Assembly: GCA_933228895.1 (NCBI GenBank)
Contig: OW121854.1
Location: 58,818,609 to 58,882,608, forward strand
Direction: 5' to 3'
Length of the DNA: 64,000 bases
Origin: Platycnemis pennipes
Lineage: Eukaryota; Arthropoda; Insecta; Odonata; Platycnemididae
A program made the translations under genes and the position numbers. Shown here piece by piece: positions 1 through 11,799 of this stretch (the stretch's first letter is position 1; each line of letters opens with the position of its first letter). The notes beneath the pieces are model-generated. The model was not told the origin of the DNA, searched no databases, and worked only from the letters and a program-made list of their open reading frames with translations.

Positions 1-655
1 TGTCACCAGGAAACCATTAGGGTTACCTATGAAAGGCTAGAGTATGGAAATTCACCGAGTATTTTCCCTTGGATAAGTTTATTAAATCTCACAATTCAAA
101 CACCACGATACATTCTCCTAGGTTGTCTACATGCCGTAGACTTTGGTTCCTCTCAAGTTCGTCAATATGCAGACATGTGGATTCTAAGAGGGAGAAGTCT
201 TTCGTATCCCATGAGGTCCTGATTAAGACGTTGGCTTGTGGGCTCACGTACTTTGAATATGCTCCATTTTGTCGCTAAACCCTCTCCGATTGCAATTACG
301 GGCACCGCTCTTTTCTCCAACGGTTTCTTTCCGCTACTTTCAATTCTTCCTCTTTCCAAATACCCGCAATTCCCAATTTGGCGAATCACCTCAGTTGTCG
401 CTCTCCTCCTATAGTAACAGAGGCATACTGAACATAATCTTTAGACAAGCACAGATAATAACCTTGCTTGGAGATATTGACCTTGCTGAGACAAAAACCG
501 GTGACCTCTAGGTTTCCAAATAGAGCTCTAACTCTAACTCTAGAGTTGGTTCAGAAAAAGCGAGACTGGGGAAAGAAGCTGACCTCATTACCGGGTTCAA
601 GGCAAATTATGTCTTCTTCTTCTTCTAGCTTTCCAGATTTAGGCAATTTGCCTGT
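1..655. other. Unassigned sequence
   Basis: No gene or repeat could be recognised. Short open frames on both strands lack motifs. A small (TTC)n run lies near 609-627. Confidence 0.5.
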
Positions 656-659
656 TCCG

Positions 660-1110
660 GCTTCAAAATCGTAATCTCGGTCTCCCAACACTTCTTCTCC
701 GTAAAGGCTTTTTATCTAAGGCCTTTCTGGGAATCCTTTCTAGAGACATGCGCTCAACATGTCCTTTCCAACTTTCTTCGTAAGTTATTGCTACTACTTC
801 TAGTTGTTGCACTTCTAATTATTGCCTCAAACCTTAGTTTTTTATGTGGTGCTGGCGTGTTGGTACAGCCTTTCACAAGTCTAAAGAATTGCAATTATGA
901 CGTTTCAATCCGTTTGAATCTCTTGTTCTACGTGTCCAGGCTTCTGATCCGTACAGTAGTGTGGGGACAGCCATTATTTTGTAAAATTTTATATGAGTTT
1001 CTTTTGCATTCTTTCCCTTCAGTGCTCTTCTTATAGTCCTACACATTCTTCGGTGGTTGGTCGTTTTCTTTCAAATGCCCTTGTCCTCTTCATAGGTTAT
1101 GTCACATCCT
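660..1110 (-). mobile_element. RTE-like LINE fragment, C-terminal end of reverse transcriptase (decayed)
   Basis: Read on the minus strand, 5' to 3', the conserved C-terminal blocks of an RTE-type non-LTR reverse transcriptase appear in order. First comes a stretch with KFYKIMAVPTLLYGSEAWT (about 1010-950), the usual 'YGSE.W' block after the thumb. Then comes WKGHVERMSLERIPRKAL (about 775-720), the usual 'GHV.RM' block, followed by a basic RRRSVGRP tail. The blocks are in different frames, so the copy is frameshifted and dead. The catalytic palm and the endonuclease are absent. It differs in sequence from the 45.5-kb RTE family, so at least two RTE-like lineages are present. Confidence 0.75.
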
Positions 1111-2030
1111 AAATATTTGAAGTATGATATCTGATGTAAGATATTATTATTTTAGTTCGGATTAGGTACTTTCCTAGAAATGCCATTGTCTTGGTAATAG
1201 GAGTAATTTTATATTTTAGTTCTGTTTATTTTCTCCCACACAACGCTGATTTTCCGCTTTTTCACCCCTTCGTTGGTTCTTATAACGCTCCATTCTCTAT
1301 GATCTCTTTAAAGTATCGAACCCTGTTTGAAGGGCATTTAAAGGAGATATTATTTGATTTTTCCCTTGGGTGTTAATTATATTATTTTGGAATTTAACGT
1401 CTTTAAAGGTTTGAATGTAACGAATTTAAACTACGTATTTGGTGAGTAAGTATCTTGTGTATCAACATATTATTTCAAACTCACAATCAAGCGACTTATC
1501 AGTATAAGTGATGCCCGTATTGTATATGTTACCTGAAGAAGACACTACGTGTTGAAATCTAGGTTGTCCCAACAAAATTTACTGCGGAGTTCATTAAGTA
1601 CTTCTCTAATTTATCCATAATGGAAAACTTCCACCATATATAGCCGGAATTTGTTTCCTCTATTACATATTTGGTGTTTGTTTGCGCTGTTGCGGATTTT
1701 ACACCGTTTATTTGACGGATATTTTAAATGCACTGAATTACACTATACTAAATATTTAATTAAAATTCCACTACTCCTTATATTATACCTTCTTACTCTC
1801 AGCTATAGTGCGAGCAGCGACAACTTCATCCTTGAGTATCGCGGTTAGTAAGCCCATGTGTCCGCGCCAGCCAAGCATTTCTTCTTGAGTCAGCCGCGAT
1901 GGCGGCTCAAGTACAGTCTAATCTCCTTGGCTTGGTCCCGTCCTCCCCCTTGGGCGTTATGCAATTTATGTACGGCCTCTTATTCGCCTTACCTTTCCTA
2001 ACGTCCCGTCCGTATTGAATGGTGGTGGGG
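1110..2030. other. Unassigned AT-rich sequence
   Basis: Nothing recognisable beyond short random open frames. Confidence 0.5.
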
Positions 2031-2560
2031 CATACGGAATTTATACCGGTCGGGATATTCATTCATTGCGGTACAGCAGGGGAGGAGATCCGAGACGGGG
2101 TTGTTGCGTCGCTATATTTAGACCTTCATTCTCGAAAAAAACATGACCTAGCACACGCGCGCCAAATAATCCAAGCTGGTTCGCGGGGGTGTTCGGAGGA
2201 GTGTGCTCCTCCGTCGTGAATGGGGTTGTAAGTGGGTGCGGAAACCAGCGGAACCGGGATCTGCCCAATATGGCCACGAGATCAGGAGGGGCGATTGCTT
2301 TTCGAGCGATCGGTGCGGCGAGAGGAGGGGCGGGGGTTGTCCGGGCGAGGGGAGGCCGTGTGGGAGGTGGGAAGGGTTGGGCGAGATGCAGGGGGAGATT
2401 GGGGAAGGGATGAGGTAGAGCAGGTGGGCGGAGAAAGAGTAATTCCTCCTTATTCTTCCATTTTCCCCCTCGAGAGTTGGTGTTGCGCACTGAGGTTCCC
2501 GCTCGACCGAACGAAGCGAAGGGAAGGCAGAGAATAATTGGATAGGAGCAAGTTGGGAAC
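2030..2560. other. GC-rich, CpG-containing patch
   Basis: This stretch is clearly richer in G, C and CpG than its surroundings. Several overlapping frames stay open on both strands, including a 195-codon minus frame (2059-2646), but the predicted peptides are low-complexity (Pro, Arg, Gly rich) and carry no motif. The open frames are best explained by composition. It could be a promoter or 5' exon region of an unseen gene. Confidence 0.35.
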
Positions 2561-3780
2561 GGGCGCAACATAAGGTGGTTGCAAGGGGGATTAATCAATG
2601 TCGGGAAACCAAAGTCAATATTACGGTTAATGAGGAAGTAAACCACGCATCACGATGACATTTTAGTTAAAACGTGAATTTTAATGAAGAATTTCAAATT
2701 GTGAAACGCAATATTGTGGACTTAAAAAAGACTTAATTAATGGTGTTCCGCAGGTTAGGTTTCGTGGACCACTTTCATTTTCTATTGACAGGTCGTGATG
2801 TTAATTTTCCTTTCACCCAAAGTCTGCCTTCTATAACAGCCAATCCAACGCCACGATACGGATTAAAATTCTTACTATTCCATCCTCAGAATCTCCACCT
2901 AACTCTTATAAGTTCTCATCTGTTAGTTGAATCAACACCATTTTGCCGCGTATCTTTTGTGCTACGCCAACATGAGGAAATTAAATATTCAGCATCTTCC
3001 AATTTCGCCCTTCTTTTGCTTTTGTACCTTCTGCTTTTTCCTTGAGAGCCACATCAGTTTAGTTTGATTGGGATCAGTCTTCATACTGTAAATGCGTGAC
3101 TAAATATTTGAAAAAATAGTAGCGATGTGATCCGCATGACTGATTGTAGCTAACTCTTGACTATCTGAAAGTCAAACCGGCTTTATTCATTTATATACTC
3201 CAATCCGAGAGCAAAAACGGCATTTGAAAATTGTGAAATGGTTATGTTTGAGGATAACAAATATAAGAATTACTTTTGTAATTTCTATGTAATTTCAAAT
3301 TCATTATAATATATTTTTCCAGCTTTCTGTTCTGTTTTTATATTTTGTAGTATCTCCCACGAACATAATCAGAGTTTCATACAATGGCTTCTAGCAGTAA
3401 AAGTCTTAGAACAGATGCCAGTTAGCTTTCGGATTTCACTTGACTCGATTTGTTTGTCCCGTCTGTCCCTGGTGGACGTCCATTTAATGGGCGTTCCCGT
3501 CATTAGCTTCTTGCCAGACGATGTCGCTTGATGCAGCTGAAGTTGCTGTCTGCAACACTAGTGTAATTGCCGCCTAAAAAGACGTATCCAAGTGGAACCA
3601 CTTAAAGTTCTTCGATGTCTGTAAATAAGAGCCTGATTATATAGCATGCAACTTGATTTTATAACATAGTGTGGATGTTTTTCGCATGAATAAAAGTGAT
3701 AACACTTTCAGCATTGTTATTTCTGAGAATATTGTTTTATTTGATATCTTTCGAAAGAAAATGAGAAAATCTTGAAATGA
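2560..3780. other. Unassigned AT-rich sequence
   Basis: No recognisable gene, repeat family or RNA. A 101-codon plus frame (2740-3045) has no motif. Confidence 0.5.
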
Positions 3781-3784
3781 AGAT

Positions 3785-4600
3785 CATCTATCATATGATT
3801 GTTTTGGCTTACTCTCCTCTCGAGTCTCCTATCTGGTAACCTCTTCATACGTATATGATTTTTCTCTTTCATATCCTTCACAAATTGTTCCATATAGGTA
3901 TTTCATACGATACCTGCCTTCGTTCTTATTCCCATTTACTTTTTTCTCAATAGTTATACTCATCAGACTGTCCAACAATATGGACGGTAAGATTACTTTT
4001 GCCGTATTATTTATAAAGTTCTCAGCATACCTCTAATTTTTTTCACTCTTATCAGGACTTCATTTTTGTTTGTTTTGTTTGTGGACCAATTTTATCTTCA
4101 TCTTATTTTATTGAACCAAACTCCAAAAATTTTAAGTCTTGACTTTTCAGCAGCTATTATCGTGCGTGCTTCACTACCCTAAAGAAACATGAAACAGGTT
4201 ATAATGGAATACTACCTTATTTTCAAGTTTATATTGCCAGCTGTAATTAGATATTTCTTCCGTACTTTTCTATTTCGTTCTTGCTGCGCCCATCGTTTCA
4301 TTCGTCGATAATTTTATGATTCATCCATAATTAATTCATTAACTTGTAACGCTAGCTCAGTAGGTTTTGCAGGTTTTTCATACACTGATTTGAGTGTGAG
4401 CGTAAGTGATTTATGCATTGTTTTACTCATTAAGGATATGATATTCTACTACCAATAGGTTTTTTCCAAACACATATCTTTTCGTACGGATTACTACCTT
4501 AGTGTACCATTTAAGTACCTATAGTCTTTCTTTCACATAATCTCTTTTCTGGATAAATTGTTTTGTAATTAAGGTCTTTCAAATGTTGTAGATATTAAAA
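3785..4600 (-). mobile_element. RTE-like LINE remnant (heavily decayed)
   Basis: The minus strand aligns by eye with the C-terminal third of the 631-residue RT at 45.5-47.4 kb. Recognisable pieces include the counterpart of 'TAGNTS' near 4235, GSEARTIIAAEKSRLK (about 4175-4130) matching GSESWTMTTAEKKRVE, and a basic block matching MLKIKWIDRV (about 4115-4090). Its 3' end near 3785 has decayed versions of the NPLH/NV-type tail seen in the other copies. Many stops and indels are present, so it is not functional. Confidence 0.6.
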
Positions 4601-4799
4601 TGCTTTTTCATTCTTATTTATATTTAAACGGTATGTATATTTACGTCGTTCTATTTGTTCTCATTTTTAATGCTATTACATTATTACTCACGAGAGTTCA
4701 TATGGAAGAAAGGACTTTTTAGTTCCAATCTCGCCCAAATAATGGCTTATTGTAATTATTAATATTATCGTTGGCTTATCGACTTACAATGTGCCTGAA

Positions 4800-5285
4800 T
4801 GCTCAATTCGTATGCATGCAGTTGGAAGCAAGTTGCGGACCATCGCGTGAGATGGAGGTTTCATTCGGTCGGTGGTGTTCGCCGCTCAAAGAACGGATCA
4901 CAGTGCTCGGCGGTGTGACTTGGGTGTGGGAGAGGCGTAGATGAGTAGGGGTGGGGAAGTGTCCGCGTGGGGGATGAATCTTTTGTTGAGGGAGGTTGAG
5001 CGTGAAGATGGGGGTGGATGGACCTGTGGCGGAGAGGAGGGTTGGTAGAAGGTCTGAGGGGGGGAAACTCGTGTGCGGTGGACAGCGACGTATTTGCCGC
5101 AGTAAGGGAAAAGTGGGAGGGAAGAGGTGCAGATTGTCACGGGTGACCGAAGGACGTGCACTGGTAATGTCAATATGCGCTTCACGGGTCACCAAGCATC
5201 GCGGAAGTGAGTTTAAGCGAGGACTCATTGAACTGCCCCTTCGGTCCATTCCACACCGAGAACCATTGTGATTCCCCAGGTAAAG
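4800..5285. other. GC-rich, CpG-containing patch
   Basis: This is a GC-rich island in AT-rich surroundings. A 148-codon minus frame (4803-5249) and a 91-codon plus frame run through it, but both give low-complexity Pro/Ser/Arg-rich peptides without motifs. It ends abruptly where the 3' end of a jockey-like LINE begins at about 5305. Confidence 0.35.
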
Positions 5286-5304
5286 CCTTTAGAATGCAAA
5301 TTCT

Positions 5305-5892
5305 GTGCATCTGCATCTACATAATACCCTGCAAGCCACCATAAAGGTGTGTGGCATTGGGTGAATTCTCGCCAAACATGCACAACTTATCATGCATAAA
5401 AAAGGATTAGTAATTATATTCTAGTCTAAACTTCACTGTTCAAAAAAGATAATAATAGCAAACCAAGTATTCAAACACATGCTGTTATTTGGATTAGCTT
5501 AAAGTCCTTATACCAACATGCAGCTATGCTATCCATTGATACACTCGTATTCGATATATTTACCGCTATTAATATCACTAACTGTACGAGGAAAAAAGGA
5601 CATTTTGAATCTGTCAGTTCGGAAATCAATTTCTCTAATGTAATTGTGATTATGGTACAGTCTATCATAGTAAGTTGGGGTTCGCAAAATATTATAACGT
5701 CATCATTTCAAAAATTATATTGGAATTTATTTAAGAGATTAGGTATAAATTTCAACCTGCAATCTGACAATGATTCCCATTTTAATTCATTTAATAGTCT
5801 GGTTACGTTAATGTAAGTACCGTACCGTGCCTTTACAAATCTTGCCGATCTTCGCTGCAGACGTTCAAGTTCATTATTTAGGCCAATTTCGT
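5305..5892 (-). mobile_element. Jockey-like LINE, 3' fragment
   Basis: The 3' end (lowest coordinate) has the family signature: CTACATAATACCCTGCAAGC followed by CC...GGTGTGTGGC (5318-5354). Upstream on the minus strand the reading frame gives NELERLQRRSARFVKARY (about 5880-5825) and LLNELKWESLSDCRLKF, the conserved C-terminal region of jockey/CR1-type reverse transcriptases ('Q.RAARFV' and 'L.W..L..RR'). A stop interrupts the frame soon after (near 5727). The element is 5'-truncated just before this block. Confidence 0.8.
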
Positions 5893-5899
5893 AGGGGTT

Positions 5900-6530
5900 T
5901 TAGTAGTCTTTAAAATAGAACCGTTAAAATTGATTTAGCTGACTTCAGTCAATATGTACTTTTATAAAAGCTGCTTGGTTTTGAATCGAGATTACCGAAG
6001 TTCTGAAATAGTAATTTGATCATCCATGATAAACCTTGTTATTATTCGCCTTTTTCATATTTTAGATAGATATATTTAACGAATTCATTTTAGGTAGGTA
6101 GGTATATTTAACGAATCTCTGAAAACTAAAATTCACCTTGAACAGATAAAGATGTTTCGATAAAAGCTCAAGGAAAGTTCAAAAACGTACTACTTGGTCT
6201 TACTTGGAATATTGCAAAATATTATCAGTTAAAATACTCCAATAGCTTAGGAAGTGAATGATTAGACCTTATCCGCTAATCGTCGTAATTGTGAGGAGTA
6301 TGATGTCAAGATATATAGAATTTGGAAGGAGTCTACCGCGTATTTGTTTTCAACTCACTTGGACTTTAAGTTCTTGATTAACATGATATATATATATTCA
6401 ATCGGCGAGGGCAGTAATCGCACCTGATTACAATATTTTGTACACTTATACCTTAATTGATCTCATTTATTGAATTAGTGAGTTTTTGGAATTTTCTGAT
6501 CCAACCTAACATATTGGATGTTAAGTAAAA
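5900..6530. other. Unassigned AT-rich sequence
   Basis: Nothing recognisable. A short direct repeat containing TATATTTAACGAAT lies at about 6068-6115. Confidence 0.5.
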
Positions 6531-6832
6531 CAATCTAGCTCTCTCATCTTATTTGTCTGGTCGAATCTAGCATAATACGCTGGCGTTTTTAATGTATGCC
6601 TAACACATTCAGTAAAGCTATCCGATTTAAATTTCTCCGACAGATTTAATCTGTACTTTAACCTACGCTCTGATAATGATTCCCACCCTAATTCTTGTAT
6701 TAACTCTGATACATTACTCAACCTATCGTAAAACCTTTTAACGAACCTAGCTGCTCTACGCTGCACACTGTCTAGTTCTCTGATCAAATCTTATTCATTC
6801 GGGTCCCATAACTGGCTACATACTCAACTATA
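6530..6832 (-). mobile_element. Jockey-like LINE, C-terminal RT fragment
   Basis: An 88-codon open minus frame (6521-6787) reads IRELDSVQRRAARFVKRFYD, then a block with ELIQELGWESLSERRLKYRL, the classic C-terminus of a jockey-type reverse transcriptase. It is close in DNA sequence to 42579-42870, so the two copies belong to one subfamily. It lacks both the 5' part and the 3'-UTR signature found in other copies, so it is truncated at both ends. Confidence 0.8.
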
Positions 6833-6989
6833 TCACTCTACATACTTAACTACATACACAGAAATACTTCTGAGGGGAAAGAGACTTTCATTAAGAGTCT
6901 ATGCGTGAGATGGTGAGATTGAATAGTAAAAGTTATATTTAGTCTTATGCGCCTAGTGCCGAGCTTATAGTGTCGAGTTTGACTTTGAC

Positions 6990-7112
6990 AACCATTGATG
7001 CATTATTTCCTCGCCAAAGATGCACCCAAGGGGATGGGGATCGAACCCGCTGCCCTTGGGCTACCAAACCAGTTAGTTACTATCTACCTAACGTGGTTGA
7101 CCGGCAAAAAGC
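6990..7112 (-). mobile_element. tRNA-like SINE head
   Basis: On the minus strand a tRNA-like pol III promoter layout is visible: TGGTTTGGTAGCCC as a degenerate A-box region, then GCGGGTTCGATCCCC, a near-canonical B box. No complete cloverleaf or acceptor stem is evident, which argues against a functional tRNA. Downstream SINE body could not be followed. Confidence 0.5.
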
Positions 7113-7114
7113 TT

Positions 7115-8125
7115 GATTTAGTGAACTTTCCCTTCATACCTAAACAATCATGCAACAAAATTGAGATAAAATGATGCTTGAATCCAGCCAGTGACTTTTT
7201 TACGTATCTGCATTGATATCGGGGTTATCAAGGGTAACTTGTTAGCACAAGTCGAAGATTTTTTATCAGTAGGGAAAATTACGACGATTAGGAGCTGGGT
7301 TAAGGCATTCAGGACGATTTAGGTCAGATTGTGTCACGAGAGATGTAGTAGATATTTTTAAAATCATTTTTCATATCGATATCGTGAAACGTGGTCAACA
7401 GATAGGCAAATCGGGTCGCAGGTGGCATACTGTCGATCGATGAAGGTTAGAGAAATCAAAAAACGTTAAGTGGAGAGGTAAAGGTTTTGAAAGTGTCCGC
7501 TGAGTATTTTTTGTGCCCTTTTTTTAAAAATTAAAGCGCTCATGATGTACTAAAAGCAACTTTTTAATTCAAAATATTGAAATATTGAATTGATATGCTA
7601 AATTCCTTACTCTCTTGGCAAAATATTGTATTGTTTACTTTTTGTACAATTTTCATCACAATTGATGACCAAATATCATTGAATTTTAAATTTCAGTTGT
7701 GTTTTGTCAAGTCATTAGTTAATTGAGAATATTAATTATCCCTAAATTGACTTATTGTTTTGAATATACTATCCATGATCTCACAAAAAACGTACTATTT
7801 CTGCTCCGTGTGGTGATAGATACACTAAACTAACTTGATGATGTGTAATGCCTATGATAACTGTGGCTGTATTACTTAAAATAGCTCACACTAACTCCAT
7901 TCCCTGGATATTAATGGATTTTAATTATCTTTTTGGGTCAAAAAAGGTCCAATTGGTAAAATAAATGAAATATGCAAAGTAAAGGACCCGATTCGTGTTA
8001 AGTTAGAAGCAGGAAAGCCAAAACTCTGGAGTTATGGAAAGTATTGTTTGGAGTTGCTTGGTTGTGAACTTTGGTGAGGCCAAGGGCTATACGCCATTTT
8101 CAGGTTATATTGATTCAGTTACATG
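7115..8125. other. Unassigned AT-rich sequence
   Basis: No recognisable feature. Confidence 0.5.
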
Positions 8126-8127
8126 TT

Positions 8128-8482
8128 GGGTTGACATCATCATTAGTCAGCAATCCTAGGATTGGTTTGACGCAGCCCTCCACTTGATTCTTCTAACAGT
8201 CAACCTCTTCATATCAACGTAATTCTTCTCTTTTACATCCTTCATATGTATCTCTCTGAAAGTACATCATCCCATATTCTCATTCGAGGATCTCATTCGA
8301 GGCCTGCCTTTTCCATTCTTCCCGTTCTCTTTTCCCTCTACGATTGCATTCATTAGGCCATCATGTCTTAAGATATGGCCGATTAAGTTGTCCCGTTTTT
8401 TTTTTAAGTGTTTCAGTAGACATCTCTTTTCTCCCACTCTTCTTAAGACTTATTCCTTTGGTTGAGATGGCAGGCATATTTG
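8128..8482 (-). mobile_element. RTE-like LINE, 3' fragment
   Basis: The DNA matches the last ~350 bp of the 45.5-kb RTE copy. Shared stretches include the 3' segment AATCCTAGGATTGGTTTGAC (8151-8170), the block for the GKGRPRMRYMEQ region, and ATGGCCGATTAAG corresponding to the LIGHILRHDG region. The 3' end carries a short CATCATCATTAG microsatellite (8136-8147), as in other copies. Small insertions break the frame, including a duplicated CTCATTCGAGG segment at 8280-8300. Confidence 0.8.
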
Positions 8483-8489
8483 TAGTCCC

Positions 8490-9935
8490 TATTTTTCCAC
8501 TGAAATACGTAATTCCCACGTAACATTCATGAAAATCGTAGAAAATTGAATTAAACTTGAAAAAATATGGGAGGCGAAATATCCCAGTTATATTTCAGTT
8601 TTTATTTTATTTTTTGAATGTTTATTTTATCTGAAAGAACCACCTATCCTTCGTCCAGGGAAGGTAGTTGGGATATTATGCAAATTATTATCCCAGGCCT
8701 ATCGCAAAATTATTGTGATATGCGCAGCTTTTTATCTCCTTGGTCCTGAGCGCCCTGAGTAACGGGCTCGAGTACGCAAAGGAGAAATGAGCATATTTAT
8801 TATTTAATAAAAGTGTATCTTTAAAATACCCATCCTAAGGTTGCAAGTGTCCCACTTATTTGATAGGTGACCGTAAGAACAAGTGTGATGATCTGCCTCT
8901 TTTGAAAACGTTTGAAATCTTTCAGCCAAGTTTTTAACGGGCAGAGCCGAGAGAGTTCGTTGCTGATCCCTTAACTGTACTATGATGTGAAATATAGAAT
9001 GAATATCATTCATTTGGAAACATCGATAATGATATTATTTATAACTATGGATATACCATTAATTAAAGACATTGGGCATAGGTTGGAGACTGTGGAGAAA
9101 TTAGTGTCTCTGAGAATCTGGAGTTCTTCATGAAACAAGTCAGTAGGGCAGAAGAAAAAATTGTACCATCTTCAGAAGTCTTTTCAAGGTATAGAGACTT
9201 AGCTTTGATATTCTATAATATAACGAATTAGAAGTGAAAAAACGATAAGTAAAGCCTTTGATACGGAGTGTGGTATTATATGCTTGTAAGAAAAGGATTT
9301 TTTGGAGAAGTTTAAATGCAGCAAAACGGGATATAGGGATAAATGATAGGCAGTAGGCTCTTGAAAGCTGAGATTAAGTGGAGGAGCGAGAGTAAAGGAA
9401 GAAAACAAATAGGGATTATGAACAGCTTGAGGAAAGGCAGACGATAAGGAGAGTTTAAGAAGTTTAGGATATGGGACATGATAAGTGGAACACTATGGGA
9501 CATTTTGGCATGGGAAGTAGCAACGGGATAGGAGGAAATATGTCAGGCTCTCTAGGAACCTATCATAAATCGTGAAGCTATTGAAAAGATGAATTGGTTG
9601 ATGATATACCTACTTCAGATGGAATGACTTTTCTATTTATGCTAAGATCTTTGACAGTTAATAAATTCTCTAAATATGTATCAGATTGTAAGTATGATTA
9701 AACTTATTGTCGCCAATGATGATGTGTTCGATTTCCTGCACTAGCTGTTCTGCTCAGTTTTGGTGTATTTAGTCGCTAATTACGTTGAGACTCGCTAAAA
9801 CTTGCGAAGTTCAATTTCCATCTACAACTATAGAGTAATTTGTAGCCACCTCAAGAATACGCATTAGAGGAGTCACTAATGATGCCATAGGCGCGTGTAG
9901 CAAAACGATACATTGCTTCATACTTAAAGAAAAAC
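8490..9935. other. Unassigned sequence with a purine-rich stretch
   Basis: No gene recognised. About 9240-9540 is strongly purine-rich on the plus strand (G/A-rich), leaving the minus strand open in two frames; the peptides are Leu/Phe/Ser-rich without motifs. Confidence 0.45.
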
Positions 9936-9938
9936 TTA

Positions 9939-10338
9939 TGCCCGTTTCACACGATACTTGATTCAGCACAATAATTAGTGTGCTAGCCGCTACTGGATAT
10001 TGAGGACAGAATCTAGCATGATTGGAACCGTCCTGGGAGGCTTCACACAATCATAGACCTTGTGCTTGCTATTAAGTGGTTATTCCATATGATTCCAAAC
10101 TAATTCAAAAAAAGAGAAGTTCGCACAGCATCTGTAACGTGACTTGTTTGGTCGATGGCTACGGGTCCTACTAGAAATCTAGTACCGCATCAAGTAGGAA
10201 ATCAAGTAGCTCAGCAAGTATGCTAGCGAGCATGCTTGCTACCCAGCATACTGGTTCTATTCACACGATACTGGAAAGCTATCATACTAGCGAGTATACT
10301 CGACCTTGTACTGGATCAAGTATCGTGTGAAACGGGCT
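9939..10338. mobile_element. Harbinger-like MITE (400 bp)
   Basis: The ends are inverted: GCCCGTTTCACACGATACTT at the left and its reverse complement AAGTATCGTGTGAAACGGGC at the right. A TTA trinucleotide lies directly outside each end (9936-9938 and 10339-10341), matching the TWA target duplication of PIF/Harbinger transposons. The interior has no long frame and is rich in CAAGTA/TACTTG and GCTAGC-type motifs near the right end. It is non-autonomous. Superfamily is inferred from the 3-bp TTA duplication and the end sequence; hAT or other classes would leave different duplications. Confidence 0.75.
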
Positions 10339-10381
10339 TTATACTTGTTTGACATGAACCAATTACTATCAGTATTCTGCC

Positions 10382-10722
10382 GGTCAACTACAGTGTATTT
10401 TTCCCGAATCGATACTAACATTCCTGCTCTCGTGAAAAAGAGCTGATCATTTTTGAGTTGTCTATTTTCGTAGCACATGAAATTACACCCGCAATGAGGT
10501 TCATTCAAAATGTAACCATGTCTAGATGGTTACATGTTATAATAAATCCATTCTGGTTAACAACAGGGAAATATGGCAAGCAAGAATTTAAAAATATACC
10601 GTAAAGTATAACCCTAAGATAATGCTATATATTCTAGTTAATGTTAATGTCATGTTTATTATGTGGTAGGTGTGGGGAGAAAGAGGCGTATGTGGGAGCA
10701 TGAGATATCAGTGGCGGCCGGG
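10382..10722. repeat. Direct repeat, copy 1
   Basis: About 340 bp that recurs at 11211-11556 in the same orientation with roughly 85-90% identity by eye, including several indels. Shared landmarks include TTTTTCCCGAATCGATACTA, ATATGGCAAGCAAG and ATTCTAGTTAATGTTAATGT. Copy 1 starts 44 bp to the right of the Harbinger-like MITE. Confidence 0.85.
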
Positions 10723-11210
10723 TACATTACGCCCTCATATGGACTAGTATATATTTCCCTAATTACTGAGAGAGAGAAGGTTTTATCCCCTTATAATGAT
10801 TAATAAAAGCATAGAATTTACTGATAATTTTCTATGATTGAGCACATATAACTCTCTGACATGTTGAAGGGGTTCGAGCAGCTTGCTCACAGAAGCGTAG
10901 ACTGAAAGAGGCGGTATTATTAAAATTAATGAAGATCAAGATTGCTCTTTGAGGATTCTATATCAAGTATATCAATGCCCTGAATTCATCGCTGACGATG
11001 GCATGAAAACGTGGGTAAATTAACGGTGGGTTTGCACTAAGGTGAATATTCGCGGAATTCTCTGCGGACTTCCGCAATAAAAATATGGCATGAAAGATGT
11101 TTGGACACTGGTGGATATATCTTATGAATTTGGTAATGAATACAGAAGAAAACATTTTTTTTTCGAATTTCTCTCTTTAACTCTTTTGTGGTTCTTGCAT
11201 CAATACGTGG

Positions 11211-11556
11211 ACTGGTCAACGACAGTGTATTTTTTCCCGAATCGATACTAACACTTCTGCTCTCGTGAAAATAGCTGATCATTTTTGACTTGGCTTTTTT
11301 CGTAGCACATGAAATTGCACGCGCAATAATGTTAATTCAAACTGTAACCATATCTAGATGGTTGCACATTATAATAAATCCATTCCGGTTAACGCCAGGG
11401 AAATATGGCAAGCAAGCATTTAAAAATATACCGTAAAGTAAAATCCAAAGATGTTGCTATATATTCTAGTTAATGTTAATGTCATTTATATTATGTGGTA
11501 AGTGTGGGGAGAAATAGGCGTAAGTGGGAGCATGAGATAGCAATGGCGGCCCGATT
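11211..11556. repeat. Direct repeat, copy 2
   Basis: Second copy of the 340-bp unit at 10382-10722, offset about 830 bp. The sequence between the copies (10723-11210) is unlike the unit, so this is either a spaced duplication or two insertions of one repeat family. No conserved open frame is shared between copies, so it is unlikely to be coding. Confidence 0.85.
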
Positions 11557-11641
11557 TGGAGATGACCGTACGTTGTTCAGCCAACATTCCTTGAATATAA
11601 GGAGATTTTTTACGACAACGTGCGTGGGAAACGTATCTGTT

Positions 11642-11794
11642 TTCATGGTAACGAATAAGATAAAACCTGTATTCAATTCCACACAAATTTGAATAAACCG
11701 CCTTAGGTTTCGGCAATTTTTGTCGAAACCTAGGTCGGTTTATTAAAAGTTGTGTGGAATTGACTAAAGGTTTTATTTTATTTGTTACAATGAA
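11642..11794. repeat. Long hairpin repeat, member 1 (GAAACC family)
   Basis: A 153-bp inverted repeat with about 70-bp arms around a short centre (GCAATTTTTGT). The left arm begins TTCATGGTAACGAATAAGAT and the right arm ends with its approximate complement GTTACAATGAA. The right arm carries GTCGAAACCTAGGTCGG, then an AT-rich run, then GTTGTGTGGAATT and a TTTTATTTTATT stretch. The same order of motifs occurs in the hairpins at 12836-13020 and 43178-43354. Confidence 0.85.
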
Positions 11795-11799
11795 TATAA

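Noticed and set aside
4803..5249. 148-codon minus frame
   Set aside because: Low-complexity peptide from a GC-rich patch with other open frames overlapping.
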